A stretch of 64,000 nucleotides of DNA from Streptomyces lydicus (GCF_001729485.1 NZ_CP017157.1:3410001-3474000), one strand, 5' to 3'. Numbered from the stretch's first letter, positions 55,034 through 63,659 are shown. Translations and numbers: made by a program. Notes: generated from the letters alone by a model not told the origin.

Positions 55034-55268
55034 CCCTCCACTATTGGCCGCCGGGCGACGGTCCGCACTCCTGCGCGCGGCGCACCGCCGACACGGTGCC
55101 CGCAGGCTCTCCCGTACGCGGTCGCGGTCGGCACGGTGCCCGTCGGCGCGGCATCCCGGGCGGGCGGCGACCGTCCGGGCCGTCGCCTCCCGGACGACGG
55201 GACGCCGGGTGCCGGCGGCACCGGATGCCGGTGGTAAGAGGCAGGTCACGGAGGGGAGTTGGCGTCGG

Positions 55269-55317
55269 CCGTCACGGTCCGCAGCGGAGCCGGACCGTAG
55301 ACTGCGGACCGTGACGG
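55269..55317. promoter_or_regulatory. 16-bp inverted repeat overlapping padR start, probable PadR operator
   Basis: CCGTCACGGTCCGCAG (55269-55284) is the exact reverse complement of CTGCGGACCGTGACGG (55302-55317), with a 17-base spacer. The right arm covers the GTG start of the PadR gene at 55311. A third half-site CGGACCGT (55291-55298) repeats the right arm 15 bases earlier. The padR mRNA may be leaderless or nearly so. Confidence 0.7.
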
Positions 55318-55916
55318 ACAAGGATGCCGGTGCGGTGCCCGCCGGCGAGGTTGCCCGACCGGCGCTGCCGGCCACCGGCTGGGCGGTGCTCGGCCTGCTC
55401 TCCTTCGGGGAGGAGCTGTCGGGTTACGACCTGAAGAAGCGGGCCGACCGGTCGTTGGGCCTCTTCTACTGGAGCCCCTCCTTCAGCCAGGTCTACGGGG
55501 AGCTCAAGCGGCTGGAGAAGACCGGCTGCGTCAGCTCGCGGACGGTCGCCCAGGAGACCGGCAACCGCGACAAACGTGTCTACGTCATCACCGACACGGG
55601 CCTGGCGGCGGTCCGGCACTGGGCACGGGAGGCGCCGGTGGAGCCCCCGGTCCTCAAGCACGGCGTGATGCTGCGGCTGTGGCTCGGCCATCTGCTGGAG
55701 GGCGAGCGGATGCGGGAAGTGCTGGGCAGCCACCGGGAGTACGCGGAACGCATGCGGCGGCGCGCCGAGGCGGACGCCGAGCGCGCCCGCGCGGAGGGCA
55801 CCCGGGTGCACCCCGCGCTGGTCCTGAAGTGGTCGGAGCGGTTCTACGCCGCCGAACGGGACCTGGCCGACGCGATGTTGGCGGACCTGGACGAGGGGGA
55901 GCGCCACCACCGCTAG
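55311..55916 (+). CDS. PadR-family transcriptional regulator
   Basis: A 201-residue regulator. The winged helix-turn-helix at about 20-100 reads GWAVLGLLSFGEELSGYDLKKR, SPSFSQVYGELKRLEKTGCV and KRVYVITDTGLAAVRHW, the PadR pattern. A C-terminal helical dimer domain (about 105-200) is rich in Arg/Glu. The GTG at 55311 lies inside a perfect inverted repeat, so it probably represses its own transcription and that of the divergent FUSC gene. The stop codon is inside a 34-bp palindromic terminator. Confidence 0.9.
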   Translation: MTDKDAGAVPAGEVARPALPATGWAVLGLLSFGEELSGYDLKKRADRSLGLFYWSPSFSQVYGELKRLEKTGCVSSRTVAQETGNRDKRVYVITDTGLAAVRHWAREAPVEPPVLKHGVMLRLWLGHLLEGERMREVLGSHREYAERMRRRAEADAERARAEGTRVHPALVLKWSERFYAAERDLADAMLADLDEGERHHR

Positions 55917-55939
55917 GGGAGCGCTCCCCTAGCGGTGGT
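55906..55939. terminator. 34-bp perfect palindrome, bidirectional terminator
   Basis: A 17-bp arm (55906-55922) is followed with no spacer by its exact complement (55923-55939). It includes the TAG stop of the PadR gene and faces the converging secreted-protein gene that ends at 56056. Confidence 0.75.
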
Positions 55940-56055
55940 CGTGCGGGGCTCACCGGTACCCGGCCGGGGCCGCAGAAGGGGCCCCGGCCGGGTGCCGCCG
56001 TACGGGCGGCAGGTCACCCGCTCCCCGGGGGCCGGCAGAGCGGGACCGGTCCGGC

Positions 56056-56474
56056 CTAGTAGTAACTGCCCCACTTCGAGCAGGAGTTCAGCTTCTTGTT
56101 GCCGTCGAAGCGGGCCACCTGGATGCCGATGGCGAAGATGCCGCTCTTGTTGGTCGCCGTGGTGGCGAACTCCAGGCTCTTCCCCGAGCCCTTGGTGTTG
56201 GTGTGCCAGGGCCAGTAGGTGTTCTTGCCGTTGACGTCCTCGGTGACCAGGCGTATGCGCATGGGGTGGCCGTCCGCGGAGCCGTCGTACACGCCCATCT
56301 GGACGTACACGCTGTCGGTGGCTCCGGTGTAGGACGGGGCGGTGACGCCTCCGTGGCCACCGGTGGTGTTGCAGAACGCCTTGTAGCTGGCATCTGCGTG
56401 CGCGGGAGTGGTCAGTGCGAGGGGGCCAGCAACCCTGCGACGACCGCGCCGACCGCGGCGGGGCGCTTCTTCAT
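56056..56474 (-). pseudogene. small secreted protein, frameshifted in the signal-peptide region
   Basis: ATG 56474 (preceded by GGAGAATCCCT) opens MKKRPAAVGAVVAGLLAPSH and then stops. The downstream frame, offset by one base, continues as ALTTPAHADASYKAFCNTT and on to the Tyr-Tyr end at 56056, giving a typical signal peptide with AHA cleavage and a mature domain of about 110 residues with two Cys, ending CSKWGSYY. The break is at the run of five G/C at 56421-56425; one more base would restore a single frame. It could be a true pseudogene, a sequencing error or programmed slippage. The mature domain family is not recognised. Confidence 0.75.
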
Positions 56475-56632
56475 AGGGATTCTCCTTCCACGGCAGGAAC
56501 GCTCGGCCTGACGTGAACGGTCACACGGCGGCCGAATTGCCGTGGTGGATCATGATAGGTCATCAGTTCGACGTCAGACGCGCGGATTTCGCCGTCACGA
56601 AGGTGCCGCGGCGGCCTCCGCTGCCGGGCCGC

Positions 56633-57226
56633 TCAAGGCGTCGAAGCGGGGGAGGCGGAGCCGGGCTCGGTGGGTGCCGGGGACATCTCCTCGCCGTCGG
56701 GGGGAGGGCTCGCCTTGTCACGGCTGACGATCTTGTTGAAGCCGGCTGCGTCGGTGGCCTTGTACGTGAAGGTCTGGGCGCTCAGATCGGAGTCCGTGGT
56801 CAGCGTGTCGCCACTGACCTTGCCGTGCACCGGAGGGCCGCTGATGTCGGCCGGAATCAGCGTGACGCTGTTGCCCTGCTGGGTCCCGGACAAGGAGTGA
56901 CACTGCCGTGTCTCACCGCCCGGGGAATTCTTCGACAGCAACACGGCCGTGTAGGTGCCGGTGACCGTCCCGTCGTGGTTCGTCGTCCAGTCGAGGAGGT
57001 CCAGGTATTCGTCCCCGGCGCTGGCCCGGTAGGTGTAGAACACGAAATGGCCGCCACCGGAGGCGCCCTTGGTTCCGGCGGTGGCCTGTGACCCGTTCCC
57101 GGACGCACTCCCGCCCGGCGTGGGGTGGTCCGGAGCCGGCTCGTCGGTGGCACAGGCGGACAGTCCTGCTGACAGGAACGCCGCGATCATCCAGCGGCCC
57201 GCAGTCTGCAAACTGGGCATTGCCAT
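56633..57226 (-). CDS. lipoprotein, hypothetical
   Basis: A 197-residue protein with a lipobox LSAC (Cys at about 27) after a short hydrophobic signal, a Gly/Ser/Pro-rich linker, then a domain (about 55-165) with beta-rich segments such as GHFVFYTYRASAGDEYLDLL, TGTYTAVLLSKN and SVTLIPADISGPPVHGKVSGDTL. The tail is Pro-rich. The family is not recognised; the domain resembles small extracytoplasmic beta-barrel or lipocalin-like folds only in a general way. ATG 57226 is given; ATG 57220 is equally possible. The 128-base gap before it, to 57354, holds its promoter and nothing else visible. Confidence 0.75.
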   Translation of the reverse strand: MAMPSLQTAGRWMIAAFLSAGLSACATDEPAPDHPTPGGSASGNGSQATAGTKGASGGGHFVFYTYRASAGDEYLDLLDWTTNHDGTVTGTYTAVLLSKNSPGGETRQCHSLSGTQQGNSVTLIPADISGPPVHGKVSGDTLTTDSDLSAQTFTYKATDAAGFNKIVSRDKASPPPDGEEMSPAPTEPGSASPASTP

Positions 57227-57354
57227 CCCCGAATTCAGGAGTCGAACCTCGTGCGCCCGATCGTCCCAGCGGCGTTGCGCGGCGTCCAGAGCGCCGAGGG
57301 GCAGGGGCAGGGGGCGGTCTCGGGGGCGCGGCGGTGGCCGGCCCGGCCCCCCGG

Positions 57355-58350
57355 TCAGCCGGCCAGTACCCGTGCGCGGCACTCGGTGGGCGTTCCCCAG
57401 GCGTCCCGAAGCGGCCGGGCCTTGCGGATCCACAGGGAGAGGTCCAGCTCCTCGGTGTAGCCGACGGCGCCGTGCAGTTGGAGGGCCGTGCGCGCCGTGA
57501 CGTAGCCGGCCTCGCCCGCCGCCGCCTTCGCCGCCGCCACCTCGCGTCCCGCCGAGCGGGCGCCGGCCGCCACCGCCAGGGCCGCCGCGTACACCAGCGG
57601 CTCGGCCAGCTCCAGTGCGAGGAGCGCGTCCGCCAGCCGGTGCTTGACCGCCTGGAAGGAGCCGAGGGGCACCGCGAACTGGGTGCGCTGCTTGACGTGG
57701 GCGACGGTCGCCGCCAGCAGGGCCCGGCCGAGACCGAGCGACTGGGCGGCGGTGGCCAGCCGGGCGAGGTCCCGGGCGTGGGCGGCCGCCGCGCTCACCT
57801 CCGGGCCGCGGGCGAGGACGGTGCCGCCGAGCGGGCGGGACAGCCGGCGGGCCGGATCGAGGGAGGGCTGCACCGGCCCGTGGGCATCCGTGCGGCGCAC
57901 CGTGTCGCCCTCGACGACCAGCACGGCGTCGGCGGCGTCCGCGTCCAGCGCGTACGGCGCCCCGGCGGCCAGGCTGAGCACGGCGTCACCGGCGGCGATC
58001 CGCGGCAGCCACTCCCCGGCGGCGGCCGCACCGGCCGCACCCGCCTCGCCCAGCCGGTCGAGGAACGCCGCCGACGCCACCGTCTCCACCACCGGCCCCG
58101 GTACCGCATGCCGCCCCAACTCGACGAAGGCCACCGTGAGTTCGACGGGAAGCAGCCCGGCTCCGGCGTGGCGTTCGGGCACCGCGAGGCCGAACACCCC
58201 GGCCCGCGCGATCCGCGCCCACAGCGCGCGGCCCGGCTTGTGCTCGCCGGCCGCCCAGGCCCGGGCCGCCGCCGGGACCCCGCTCGCCCCCAGCATGCCG
58301 TCCAGCGCGCGGGCGAACTCCCGTTGCTCCTCGGTGCGGAGGAAGCGCAT
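57355..58350 (-). CDS. acyl-CoA dehydrogenase, smaller subunit
   Basis: A 331-residue FadE-type protein. The C-terminal half contains QRTQFAVPLGSFQAVKHRLAD (about 219-239) and LQLHGAVGYTEELDLSLW (about 290-307), the FAD/CoA-binding core. The N-terminal and middle domains are shorter than in homotetrameric enzymes. Its ATG overlaps the stop of the larger subunit by one base (TGATG). This pairing of a 390- and a 330-residue subunit is typical of the alpha2-beta2 heterotetrameric dehydrogenases of actinobacterial steroid catabolism. Confidence 0.85.
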   Translation of the reverse strand: MRFLRTEEQREFARALDGMLGASGVPAAARAWAAGEHKPGRALWARIARAGVFGLAVPERHAGAGLLPVELTVAFVELGRHAVPGPVVETVASAAFLDRLGEAGAAGAAAAGEWLPRIAAGDAVLSLAAGAPYALDADAADAVLVVEGDTVRRTDAHGPVQPSLDPARRLSRPLGGTVLARGPEVSAAAAHARDLARLATAAQSLGLGRALLAATVAHVKQRTQFAVPLGSFQAVKHRLADALLALELAEPLVYAAALAVAAGARSAGREVAAAKAAAGEAGYVTARTALQLHGAVGYTEELDLSLWIRKARPLRDAWGTPTECRARVLAG

Positions 58351-59519
58351 CACCGGCGTCCCTTCGGCAGGCCGAGCAGCCGCTCGGCGATGATGTCGCG
58401 CTGGATCTCATTGGTGCCCGCGTAGATCGGCCCGGCGAGCGCGAAGGTGTAGCCCTCGGCCCAACTCCCGTGCGCCGGTGCCTCATCGGCCTCGTCGGAC
58501 AGTGCGCCGTAGGGGCCCAGCAGCTCCAGCGCGGTCTCGTGCAGCGCGAGGTCCAGCTCGGACCAGCAGACCTTGTTCAGGCTCGGCTCCGCGCCCAGCG
58601 AGTGACCGGCCGCCAGCCGGGACGCCTGCGCGTAGGCGAACAACTGGTAGGCGCGGGCGCCGATGAGGGCGTCGGCCACCCGGCCGCCGAGGGCCGGATC
58701 GGTCCCGGCGGGCGCCGTCCGCCACAGCGCGGCCAGCCGCTCGGCGGCCGCCGTGTAGCGGCCCGGGCTGCGCAGCGTCAGGCCCCGCTCGTTGCCCGCC
58801 GTGCTCATCGCGACCCGCCAGCCCTGCCCCGGCTCCCCGATGACGTCCGCGTCGGGCACGAACACGTCGTCGAGGAAGAGTTCGGCGAAGGCGGGCTTGC
58901 CGTCGAGGCGGCCGATCGGCCGTACCGTCACGCCCGGCGCGTCCAGCGGGAACATCAGATACGTCAGTCCCTGGTGCGGCCGTGCGGTGTCCGGGTCGCT
59001 GCGGAACAGGCCGAAGGCGCGGTCGGCGAACGCGGCCCGCGACGACCAGGTCTTCTGTCCGTTGAGCAGCCAGCCGCCCGGCGTCCGGGTCGCCGTCGAG
59101 CGCAGCGAGGCCAGGTCCGAGCCGGCCTCCGGTTCCGACCACGCCTGCGCCCAGACCACGTCGCCGCTCGCCATGGGAGGCAGCACGCGGGCCCGCTGCT
59201 CGTCGGTGCCGTGCTCGAAGAGGGTGGGGGCGAGGAGGCTGATGCCGTTCTGGGCGACCCGGCCGGGGGCGCCCGCGGCGTGGTACTCCTCCTCGAAGAG
59301 CAGCCACTGCACGAGCGAGGCGCCCCGGCCGCCGTGCTCCTCGGGCCAGGTGACCACCGACCAGCGGTCCGCGAAGAGGGTGCGCTCCCACTCCCGGTGG
59401 GCGGCGAAGCCCTCCGCGGTCTCCAGCGACGGCAGCGGGACCGCGGGCACATGACCGGCGAGCCAGGAGCGGGCCTCGTCGCGGAAGGCGTGCTCCGCGG
59501 CGGAGAAGCCGAGGTCCAT
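58350..59519 (-). CDS. acyl-CoA dehydrogenase, larger subunit
   Basis: A 389-residue FadE-type protein. QAWSEPEAGSDLASLRSTA (about 124-142) is the FAD-contact motif and the C-terminus has IYAGTNEIQRDIIAERLLGLP. In most acyl-CoA dehydrogenases the third residue of that motif is the catalytic Glu (IYEGT); here it is Ala, so the base must lie elsewhere, as in steroid-type heteromers. Its ATG overlaps the enoyl-CoA hydratase stop by one base. It would desaturate a steroid-derived acyl-CoA together with the smaller subunit. Confidence 0.88.
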   Translation of the reverse strand: MDLGFSAAEHAFRDEARSWLAGHVPAVPLPSLETAEGFAAHREWERTLFADRWSVVTWPEEHGGRGASLVQWLLFEEEYHAAGAPGRVAQNGISLLAPTLFEHGTDEQRARVLPPMASGDVVWAQAWSEPEAGSDLASLRSTATRTPGGWLLNGQKTWSSRAAFADRAFGLFRSDPDTARPHQGLTYLMFPLDAPGVTVRPIGRLDGKPAFAELFLDDVFVPDADVIGEPGQGWRVAMSTAGNERGLTLRSPGRYTAAAERLAALWRTAPAGTDPALGGRVADALIGARAYQLFAYAQASRLAAGHSLGAEPSLNKVCWSELDLALHETALELLGPYGALSDEADEAPAHGSWAEGYTFALAGPIYAGTNEIQRDIIAERLLGLPKGRR

Positions 59520-60403
59520 CAGGCCCCCGCTTCCGGTGAGGAGGGCGCACGGTCCGCGGAGTGCCGCCGCATCGCGCGGATGTCCATGCCGCCCAGCGGG
59601 TCGGCGGCGGTCTCGGCGTTGTGCGCGTGCGCGAGGTGGTGCAGGCCGAACACCGAGTCCAGGCCGCTGTGCAGGCCCTGAAGGTCCTCGGCCTGGTTGA
59701 CCGCCCGCTTGGTCAGGGCCAGCCCGAGCCTCGGCATCTCGGCGATGCGCAGCGCCAACTCCCGTGTGCGGAGCGTCAGTTCGTCGCGCGGTACGACACG
59801 GTTGACCATGCCCACCTCGTACGCCCGCCGGGCGGTCATCCGGTCGCCCGTGTAGAGGAACTCCTTGGCGATCCGCGGCGGCATCACCCACGGGTGGGCG
59901 AAGAACTCGACGCCGGGGATGCCCATCCGCACCACCGGGTCGGCGAAGAACGCGTCCTCGGAGGCGATGATCAGGTCGCAGACCCAGGCGAGCATCAACC
60001 CGCCCGCCACACAGGCTCCCTGGACCGAGGCGACCACCGGCTTGGGCAGCTCGCGCCAGCGGCGGCACATGCCCAGGTAGACCTCGGACTCGCGGGCGAA
60101 CCGGCTCTCCGCGCCCGCCTTGTCCGAGTGGTCCCACCACAGTCCGGCGGTGCGGTCGAAGGGGAGGTGCGCGTCGCGTTCGGGGGTACCGATGTCGTGG
60201 CCGGCGGAGAAGTGCCGGCCCGCGCCGGCCAGCACGACGACCTTGACCTCGGTGTCGTCCGCCGCGCGGTAGAAGGCGCGGTCGAGGGCGTACGTCATCG
60301 CGGAGTTCTGGGCGTTGCGGTAGTCCGGGCGGTTCATGGTGACGGTGGCGATCGGTCCGTGGCGCTCGTAGCGCACGGGCCCCTCGTCCTGGGCAGCGGG
60401 CAT
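59519..60403 (-). CDS. enoyl-CoA hydratase/isomerase (crotonase family)
   Basis: A 294-residue crotonase. The oxyanion-hole motifs are HFSAGHDIG (about 69-77) and VQGACVAGGLMLAWVCDL (about 131-148), with acidic residues at EDAFFADP. It is longer than typical hydratases (about 260), mainly by an insert around 80-115. ATG 60403 has GGAGG six bases upstream. It is the first gene of the leftward operon with two acyl-CoA dehydrogenase subunits; a KstR2-like box lies 17 bases upstream. The exact substrate in steroid ring degradation is not assigned. Confidence 0.88.
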   Translation of the reverse strand: MPAAQDEGPVRYERHGPIATVTMNRPDYRNAQNSAMTYALDRAFYRAADDTEVKVVVLAGAGRHFSAGHDIGTPERDAHLPFDRTAGLWWDHSDKAGAESRFARESEVYLGMCRRWRELPKPVVASVQGACVAGGLMLAWVCDLIIASEDAFFADPVVRMGIPGVEFFAHPWVMPPRIAKEFLYTGDRMTARRAYEVGMVNRVVPRDELTLRTRELALRIAEMPRLGLALTKRAVNQAEDLQGLHSGLDSVFGLHHLAHAHNAETAADPLGGMDIRAMRRHSADRAPSSPEAGA

Positions 60404-60419
60404 CCGCCCCTCCTTCCCT

Positions 60420-60433
60420 AACAAGTGTTTGGT
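60420..60433. promoter_or_regulatory. KstR2-like operator in divergent steroid promoter
   Basis: AACAAGTGTTTGGT matches the published KstR2 motif AnCAAGnnCTTGnT at all but one fixed position (T for C at position 9). It lies between the enoyl-CoA hydratase operon and the ipdF-like gene. KstR2 represses ring C/D (HIP) degradation genes in mycobacteria and rhodococci. No kstR2 gene is in the window. Confidence 0.75.
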
Positions 60434-60504
60434 AGGTTAACGTACGGCCATCCGCAGCGTCGAGGCCCCCGCGCCCGCGCGCATCCGCCGGAGGAGGCCC
60501 GCGT

Positions 60505-61287
60505 ATGACACCGCCCCGCTATGTGCCCGGCCACCAGCTGCTGGCCGGCCGCAGCGCCGTCGTCACCGCGGCCGCCGGCGCCGGCATCGGCGGCGCCACC
60601 GCCCGCCGCTTCCTGGAGGAAGGCGCCCGGATCGTCGTCGGCGATGCGCACGCGAGGCGGCTGACGGAGACCACCGCGGCGCTGGCCGGGGAGTTCGGCG
60701 CGGACCGGGTGGCCGCACTGCCCTGCGACGTCACCGACGAGGACCAGGTCGGTGCCCTGCTGGCGCTCGCCGAGGAACGCCACGGCCGGCTCGACATCGT
60801 GGTCAACAACGCCGGACTCGGCGGCACCGCCGACCTCGCCGACATGACCGACGCCCAGTGGAGCACGGTCCTCGACGTCACCCTGAACGGCACCTTCCGC
60901 TGCACCCGCGCCGCCCTGCGCCGGATGCGGAGCACCGGCCGCGGCGGCGTGATCGTCAACAACGCCTCCGTCGTCGGCTGGCGCGCCCAGCGCGGCCAGG
61001 CCCACTACGCCGCCGCCAAGGCCGGGGTGATGGCGCTGACCCGCTGCGCCGCGCTGGAGGCCGCCGCCTACGGCGTACGCGTCAACGCGGTCGCGCCGAG
61101 CCTCGCCATGCACCCGCACCTGGTGAAGGTCACCACCCCCGAGCTGCTCGCCGAACTCACCGAGCGGGAGGCGTTCGGCCGGTACGCCGAGCCCTGGGAG
61201 GTCGCCAACGTCATCGTCTTCCTGGCCGGCGACTACGCCTCGTACATGACCGGCGAGACCGTGTCCGTCAGCTCCCAGCACGCCTGA
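60505..61287 (+). CDS. ipdF: short-chain dehydrogenase, IpdF-like
   Basis: A 260-residue NAD(P)-dependent dehydrogenase. The cofactor motif is TAAAGAGIG (21-29), unusual for the family but seen in the mycobacterial IpdF (Rv3559c); NNAG is near 94; the catalytic Ser-Tyr-Lys are in NASVVGWRAQ and YAAAK. The end MTGETVSVSSQHA also fits. IpdF acts on a hydroxyl of the HIP side chain during steroid ring C/D breakdown. GGAGGA precedes ATG 60505. It starts the rightward operon with the fadA6-like gene. Confidence 0.85.
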   Translation: MTPPRYVPGHQLLAGRSAVVTAAAGAGIGGATARRFLEEGARIVVGDAHARRLTETTAALAGEFGADRVAALPCDVTDEDQVGALLALAEERHGRLDIVVNNAGLGGTADLADMTDAQWSTVLDVTLNGTFRCTRAALRRMRSTGRGGVIVNNASVVGWRAQRGQAHYAAAKAGVMALTRCAALEAAAYGVRVNAVAPSLAMHPHLVKVTTPELLAELTEREAFGRYAEPWEVANVIVFLAGDYASYMTGETVSVSSQHA

Positions 61288-61365
61288 GCGGCCGCCGCGG
61301 GCGCGCGGCTGCCGCGCCTTGCGGAACCGGCCGGTACCTCCGCAGAATCTGACCGAGGAGACACC

Positions 61366-62532
61366 ATGCCCGAGGCATACATCGTCGGCGCGGTCCGCAC
61401 CCCCGTCGGCAAGAAGGGCGGCGGCCTGTCCGCCGTCCACCCCGCCGACCTGGGTGCCCATGTGCTGACCGCGCTGATGGAGCGCACCGGCGCCGACCCG
61501 GCCGCCGTCGAGGACGTGGTCTTCGGCTGCCTGGACGCGGTCGGGCCGCAGGCCGGCGACATCGCCCGCACGTGCTGGCTGGCCGCCGGCCTGCCCGAGG
61601 AGGTCCCCGGCGTCACCGTCGACCGGCAGTGCGGCTCCTCCCAGCAGGCCGTCCACTTCGCCGCCCAGGGCGTGCTCTCCGGCACCCAGGACCTGGTCGT
61701 CGCCGGCGGCGTGCAGAACATGTCGCAGATCCCGATCGCCTTCGCCAGCCGGCAGGCCGCCGAGCCGCTGGGCCTCACCGACGGCCCGTTCGCCGGCTCG
61801 GAGGGCTGGCGGGCCCGCTACGGCGACGCCCCCGTCAACCAGTTCCACGGCGCCGAACTGATCGCCGCCCGCTGGCACCTCACCCGCCGGGACATGGAGG
61901 AGTACGCGCTGCGCTCCCATCAGCGGGCCGTCCGCGCCCTCGACGAGGGCCGCTTCGACCGCGAGACCGTCCCCTTCGGGCAGGTCACCGCCGACGAGGG
62001 CCCGCGCCGCGGCACCTCCCTGGAGAAGATGGCCGCCCTGCCGCCGGTCGTCGAGGGCGGCCGGCTCACCGCGGCGGTCTCCTCGCAGGTCTCCGACGGC
62101 GCAGCCGCGCTGCTGCTCGCCTCCGAGCGGGCGGTGGCCGAGCACGGCCTGACCCCGCGGGCCCGCATCCATCACCTGTCGGTGCGCGGCGAGGACCCGA
62201 TCCGGATGCTGACCGCCCCCATCCCGGCGACGGCGTACGCGCTGAAGAAGGCCGGCATGACCCTCGACGACATCGACCTGGTCGAGATCAACGAGGCGTT
62301 CGCCCCGGTCGTGCTGGCCTGGCTGAAGGAGACCGGCGCCGACCCGGAGCGGGTCAACGTCAACGGCGGCGCCATCGCCCTGGGGCACCCGCTCGGCGCG
62401 ACCGGTGTCCGGCTGATGACGACGCTGCTGCACGAACTGGAGCGCACCGGCGGCAGGTTCGGGCTGCAGACCATGTGCGAGGGCGGCGGCCAGGCCAACG
62501 TCACCATCATCGAACGGCTCCCGGGCCGCTGA
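61366..62532 (+). CDS. fadA6: acetyl-CoA acetyltransferase, FadA6-like thiolase
   Basis: A 388-residue thiolase. The nucleophile Cys lies in VDRQCGSSQQAVHFA (about 86-100), the second motif is NVNGGAIALGHPLGATG with the catalytic His (about 328-344), and the last Cys is in TMCEGGGQANV (about 369-379). Length and steroid-gene neighbours fit FadA6, the thiolase of ring C/D degradation. Its start has GAGGAG upstream. A hairpin terminator follows directly. Confidence 0.87.
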   Translation: MPEAYIVGAVRTPVGKKGGGLSAVHPADLGAHVLTALMERTGADPAAVEDVVFGCLDAVGPQAGDIARTCWLAAGLPEEVPGVTVDRQCGSSQQAVHFAAQGVLSGTQDLVVAGGVQNMSQIPIAFASRQAAEPLGLTDGPFAGSEGWRARYGDAPVNQFHGAELIAARWHLTRRDMEEYALRSHQRAVRALDEGRFDRETVPFGQVTADEGPRRGTSLEKMAALPPVVEGGRLTAAVSSQVSDGAAALLLASERAVAEHGLTPRARIHHLSVRGEDPIRMLTAPIPATAYALKKAGMTLDDIDLVEINEAFAPVVLAWLKETGADPERVNVNGGAIALGHPLGATGVRLMTTLLHELERTGGRFGLQTMCEGGGQANVTIIERLPGR

Positions 62533-62534
62533 CC

Positions 62535-62566
62535 GGCGGACGGGACCCTCCGGCGCCCCGTCCGCC
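62535..62566. terminator. bidirectional terminator between fadA6-like and ipdC-like genes
   Basis: GGCGGACGGG (62535-62544) pairs with CCCGTCCGCC (62557-62566). An outer pair, GACCGGC (62531-62537) with GCCGGTC (62578-62584), touches both stop codons of these converging genes. Confidence 0.75.
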
Positions 62567-62582
62567 TGCGGGAGGGGGCCGG

Positions 62583-63659
62583 TCAGGAGGCACCGGGCGC
62601 GGGGCCGGGCAGCGCACGCAGGGTGTGCGTCGCCTCGGACATGATCCGTTCGACCAGCTCGGCGCAGGAGGGCAGGTCCTCGATCAGCCCCGCGACCTGA
62701 CCGGAGGCCATCACACCGAGGTCGGTACGGCCCTCGACCATGGAAGCCCGCAGCAGCATCGGGGTGTTGGCGGCCAGCAGGACCTGGCTCCAGGACAGCT
62801 CCTTGCCGTGCTTCATCGCCAGGCCGTCCCGCACCATCCGCGGCCAGCTCAGCCCGGACAGCCTCCGGAACGACGCGGCATGGCGCACGGCCCGCAGCAG
62901 CGCGGCGGCCCGCCCGGAGCGCTCCAGCGCCGCCACCAGCTCACTGCGCAGCATCCGGTGCGGCAGCCCGTCGACCTTCGTGGTGACGGTGATGTCCCGT
63001 ACGTCCGCCCGCAGATAGCGGTCCTGCACGGCACGCGGCACGGTGCTGTCCGACGTCAGCAGGAACCGGGTGCCCATGGCGATCCCGGCCGCTCCGTAGG
63101 CGAGCGCCGCGACCAGCCCCCGGCCGTCGCAGAAGCCGCCGGCGGCGATCACCGGGATGCCGACCGCGTCCACGACCTGGGGCAACAGCACGGTCGTCGC
63201 CACGCTCCCGGTGTGCCCGCCGCCCTCACCGCCCTGGACGACGACCGCGTCGGCGCCCCAGGCCGCGACCTTCTCGGCGTGCCGGCGGGCCCCGACGGAC
63301 GGGATGACGAGCACGCCGGCGTCCTTGAGCCGGGCGATCAGCTCGCGCGAGGGGGCCAGGGCGAACGAGGCGACGGCCACCCCCTCGTCGACGACGACCC
63401 GTACCCGCTCCGCCGCGTCGCCGGCGTCCGCCCGCAGATTGACCCCGAAGGGCGCCCCGGTACGGGACTTGACCTCGCGGACCGCCGCGCGCAGCTGCTC
63501 GACGGTCATGGTGGCGGAGCCGAGGATGCCCAGCGCGCCCGCGTTGGCGGCGGCCGACACCAGGCGGGGGCCCGCCACCCACCCCATGCCGGTCTGTACG
63601 AGCGGGTACCGGACCCCGGTCAGTTCGGTCAGCGGGGTCGTGATCCGGGCGTCGGTCAT
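62583..63659 (-). CDS. ipdC: nitronate monooxygenase-family FMN enzyme, IpdC-like
   Basis: A 358-residue TIM-barrel flavoprotein. PLVQTGMGWVAGPRLVSAAANAGALG (in part about 19-45), VVQGGEGGGHTG (about 139-150) with the catalytic-type His, and GGFCDGRGLVAALAYGAAGIAMGTRFL mark the 2-nitropropane dioxygenase-like family. Its start overlaps the CoA-transferase beta gene by four bases. In mycobacteria and rhodococci IpdC stands beside ipdAB in the same order and reduces a dienoyl-type intermediate of HIP, which supports this name. Confidence 0.85.
   Translation of the reverse strand: MTDARITTPLTELTGVRYPLVQTGMGWVAGPRLVSAAANAGALGILGSATMTVEQLRAAVREVKSRTGAPFGVNLRADAGDAAERVRVVVDEGVAVASFALAPSRELIARLKDAGVLVIPSVGARRHAEKVAAWGADAVVVQGGEGGGHTGSVATTVLLPQVVDAVGIPVIAAGGFCDGRGLVAALAYGAAGIAMGTRFLLTSDSTVPRAVQDRYLRADVRDITVTTKVDGLPHRMLRSELVAALERSGRAAALLRAVRHAASFRRLSGLSWPRMVRDGLAMKHGKELSWSQVLLAANTPMLLRASMVEGRTDLGVMASGQVAGLIEDLPSCAELVERIMSEATHTLRALPGPAPGAS

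Noticed and set aside
52083..55237. Long plus-strand frame continuing antisense through the FUSC gene
   Set aside because: The FUSC product has a full set of membrane segments on the minus strand; the opposite frame is Arg/Gly/Pro-rich and domainless.
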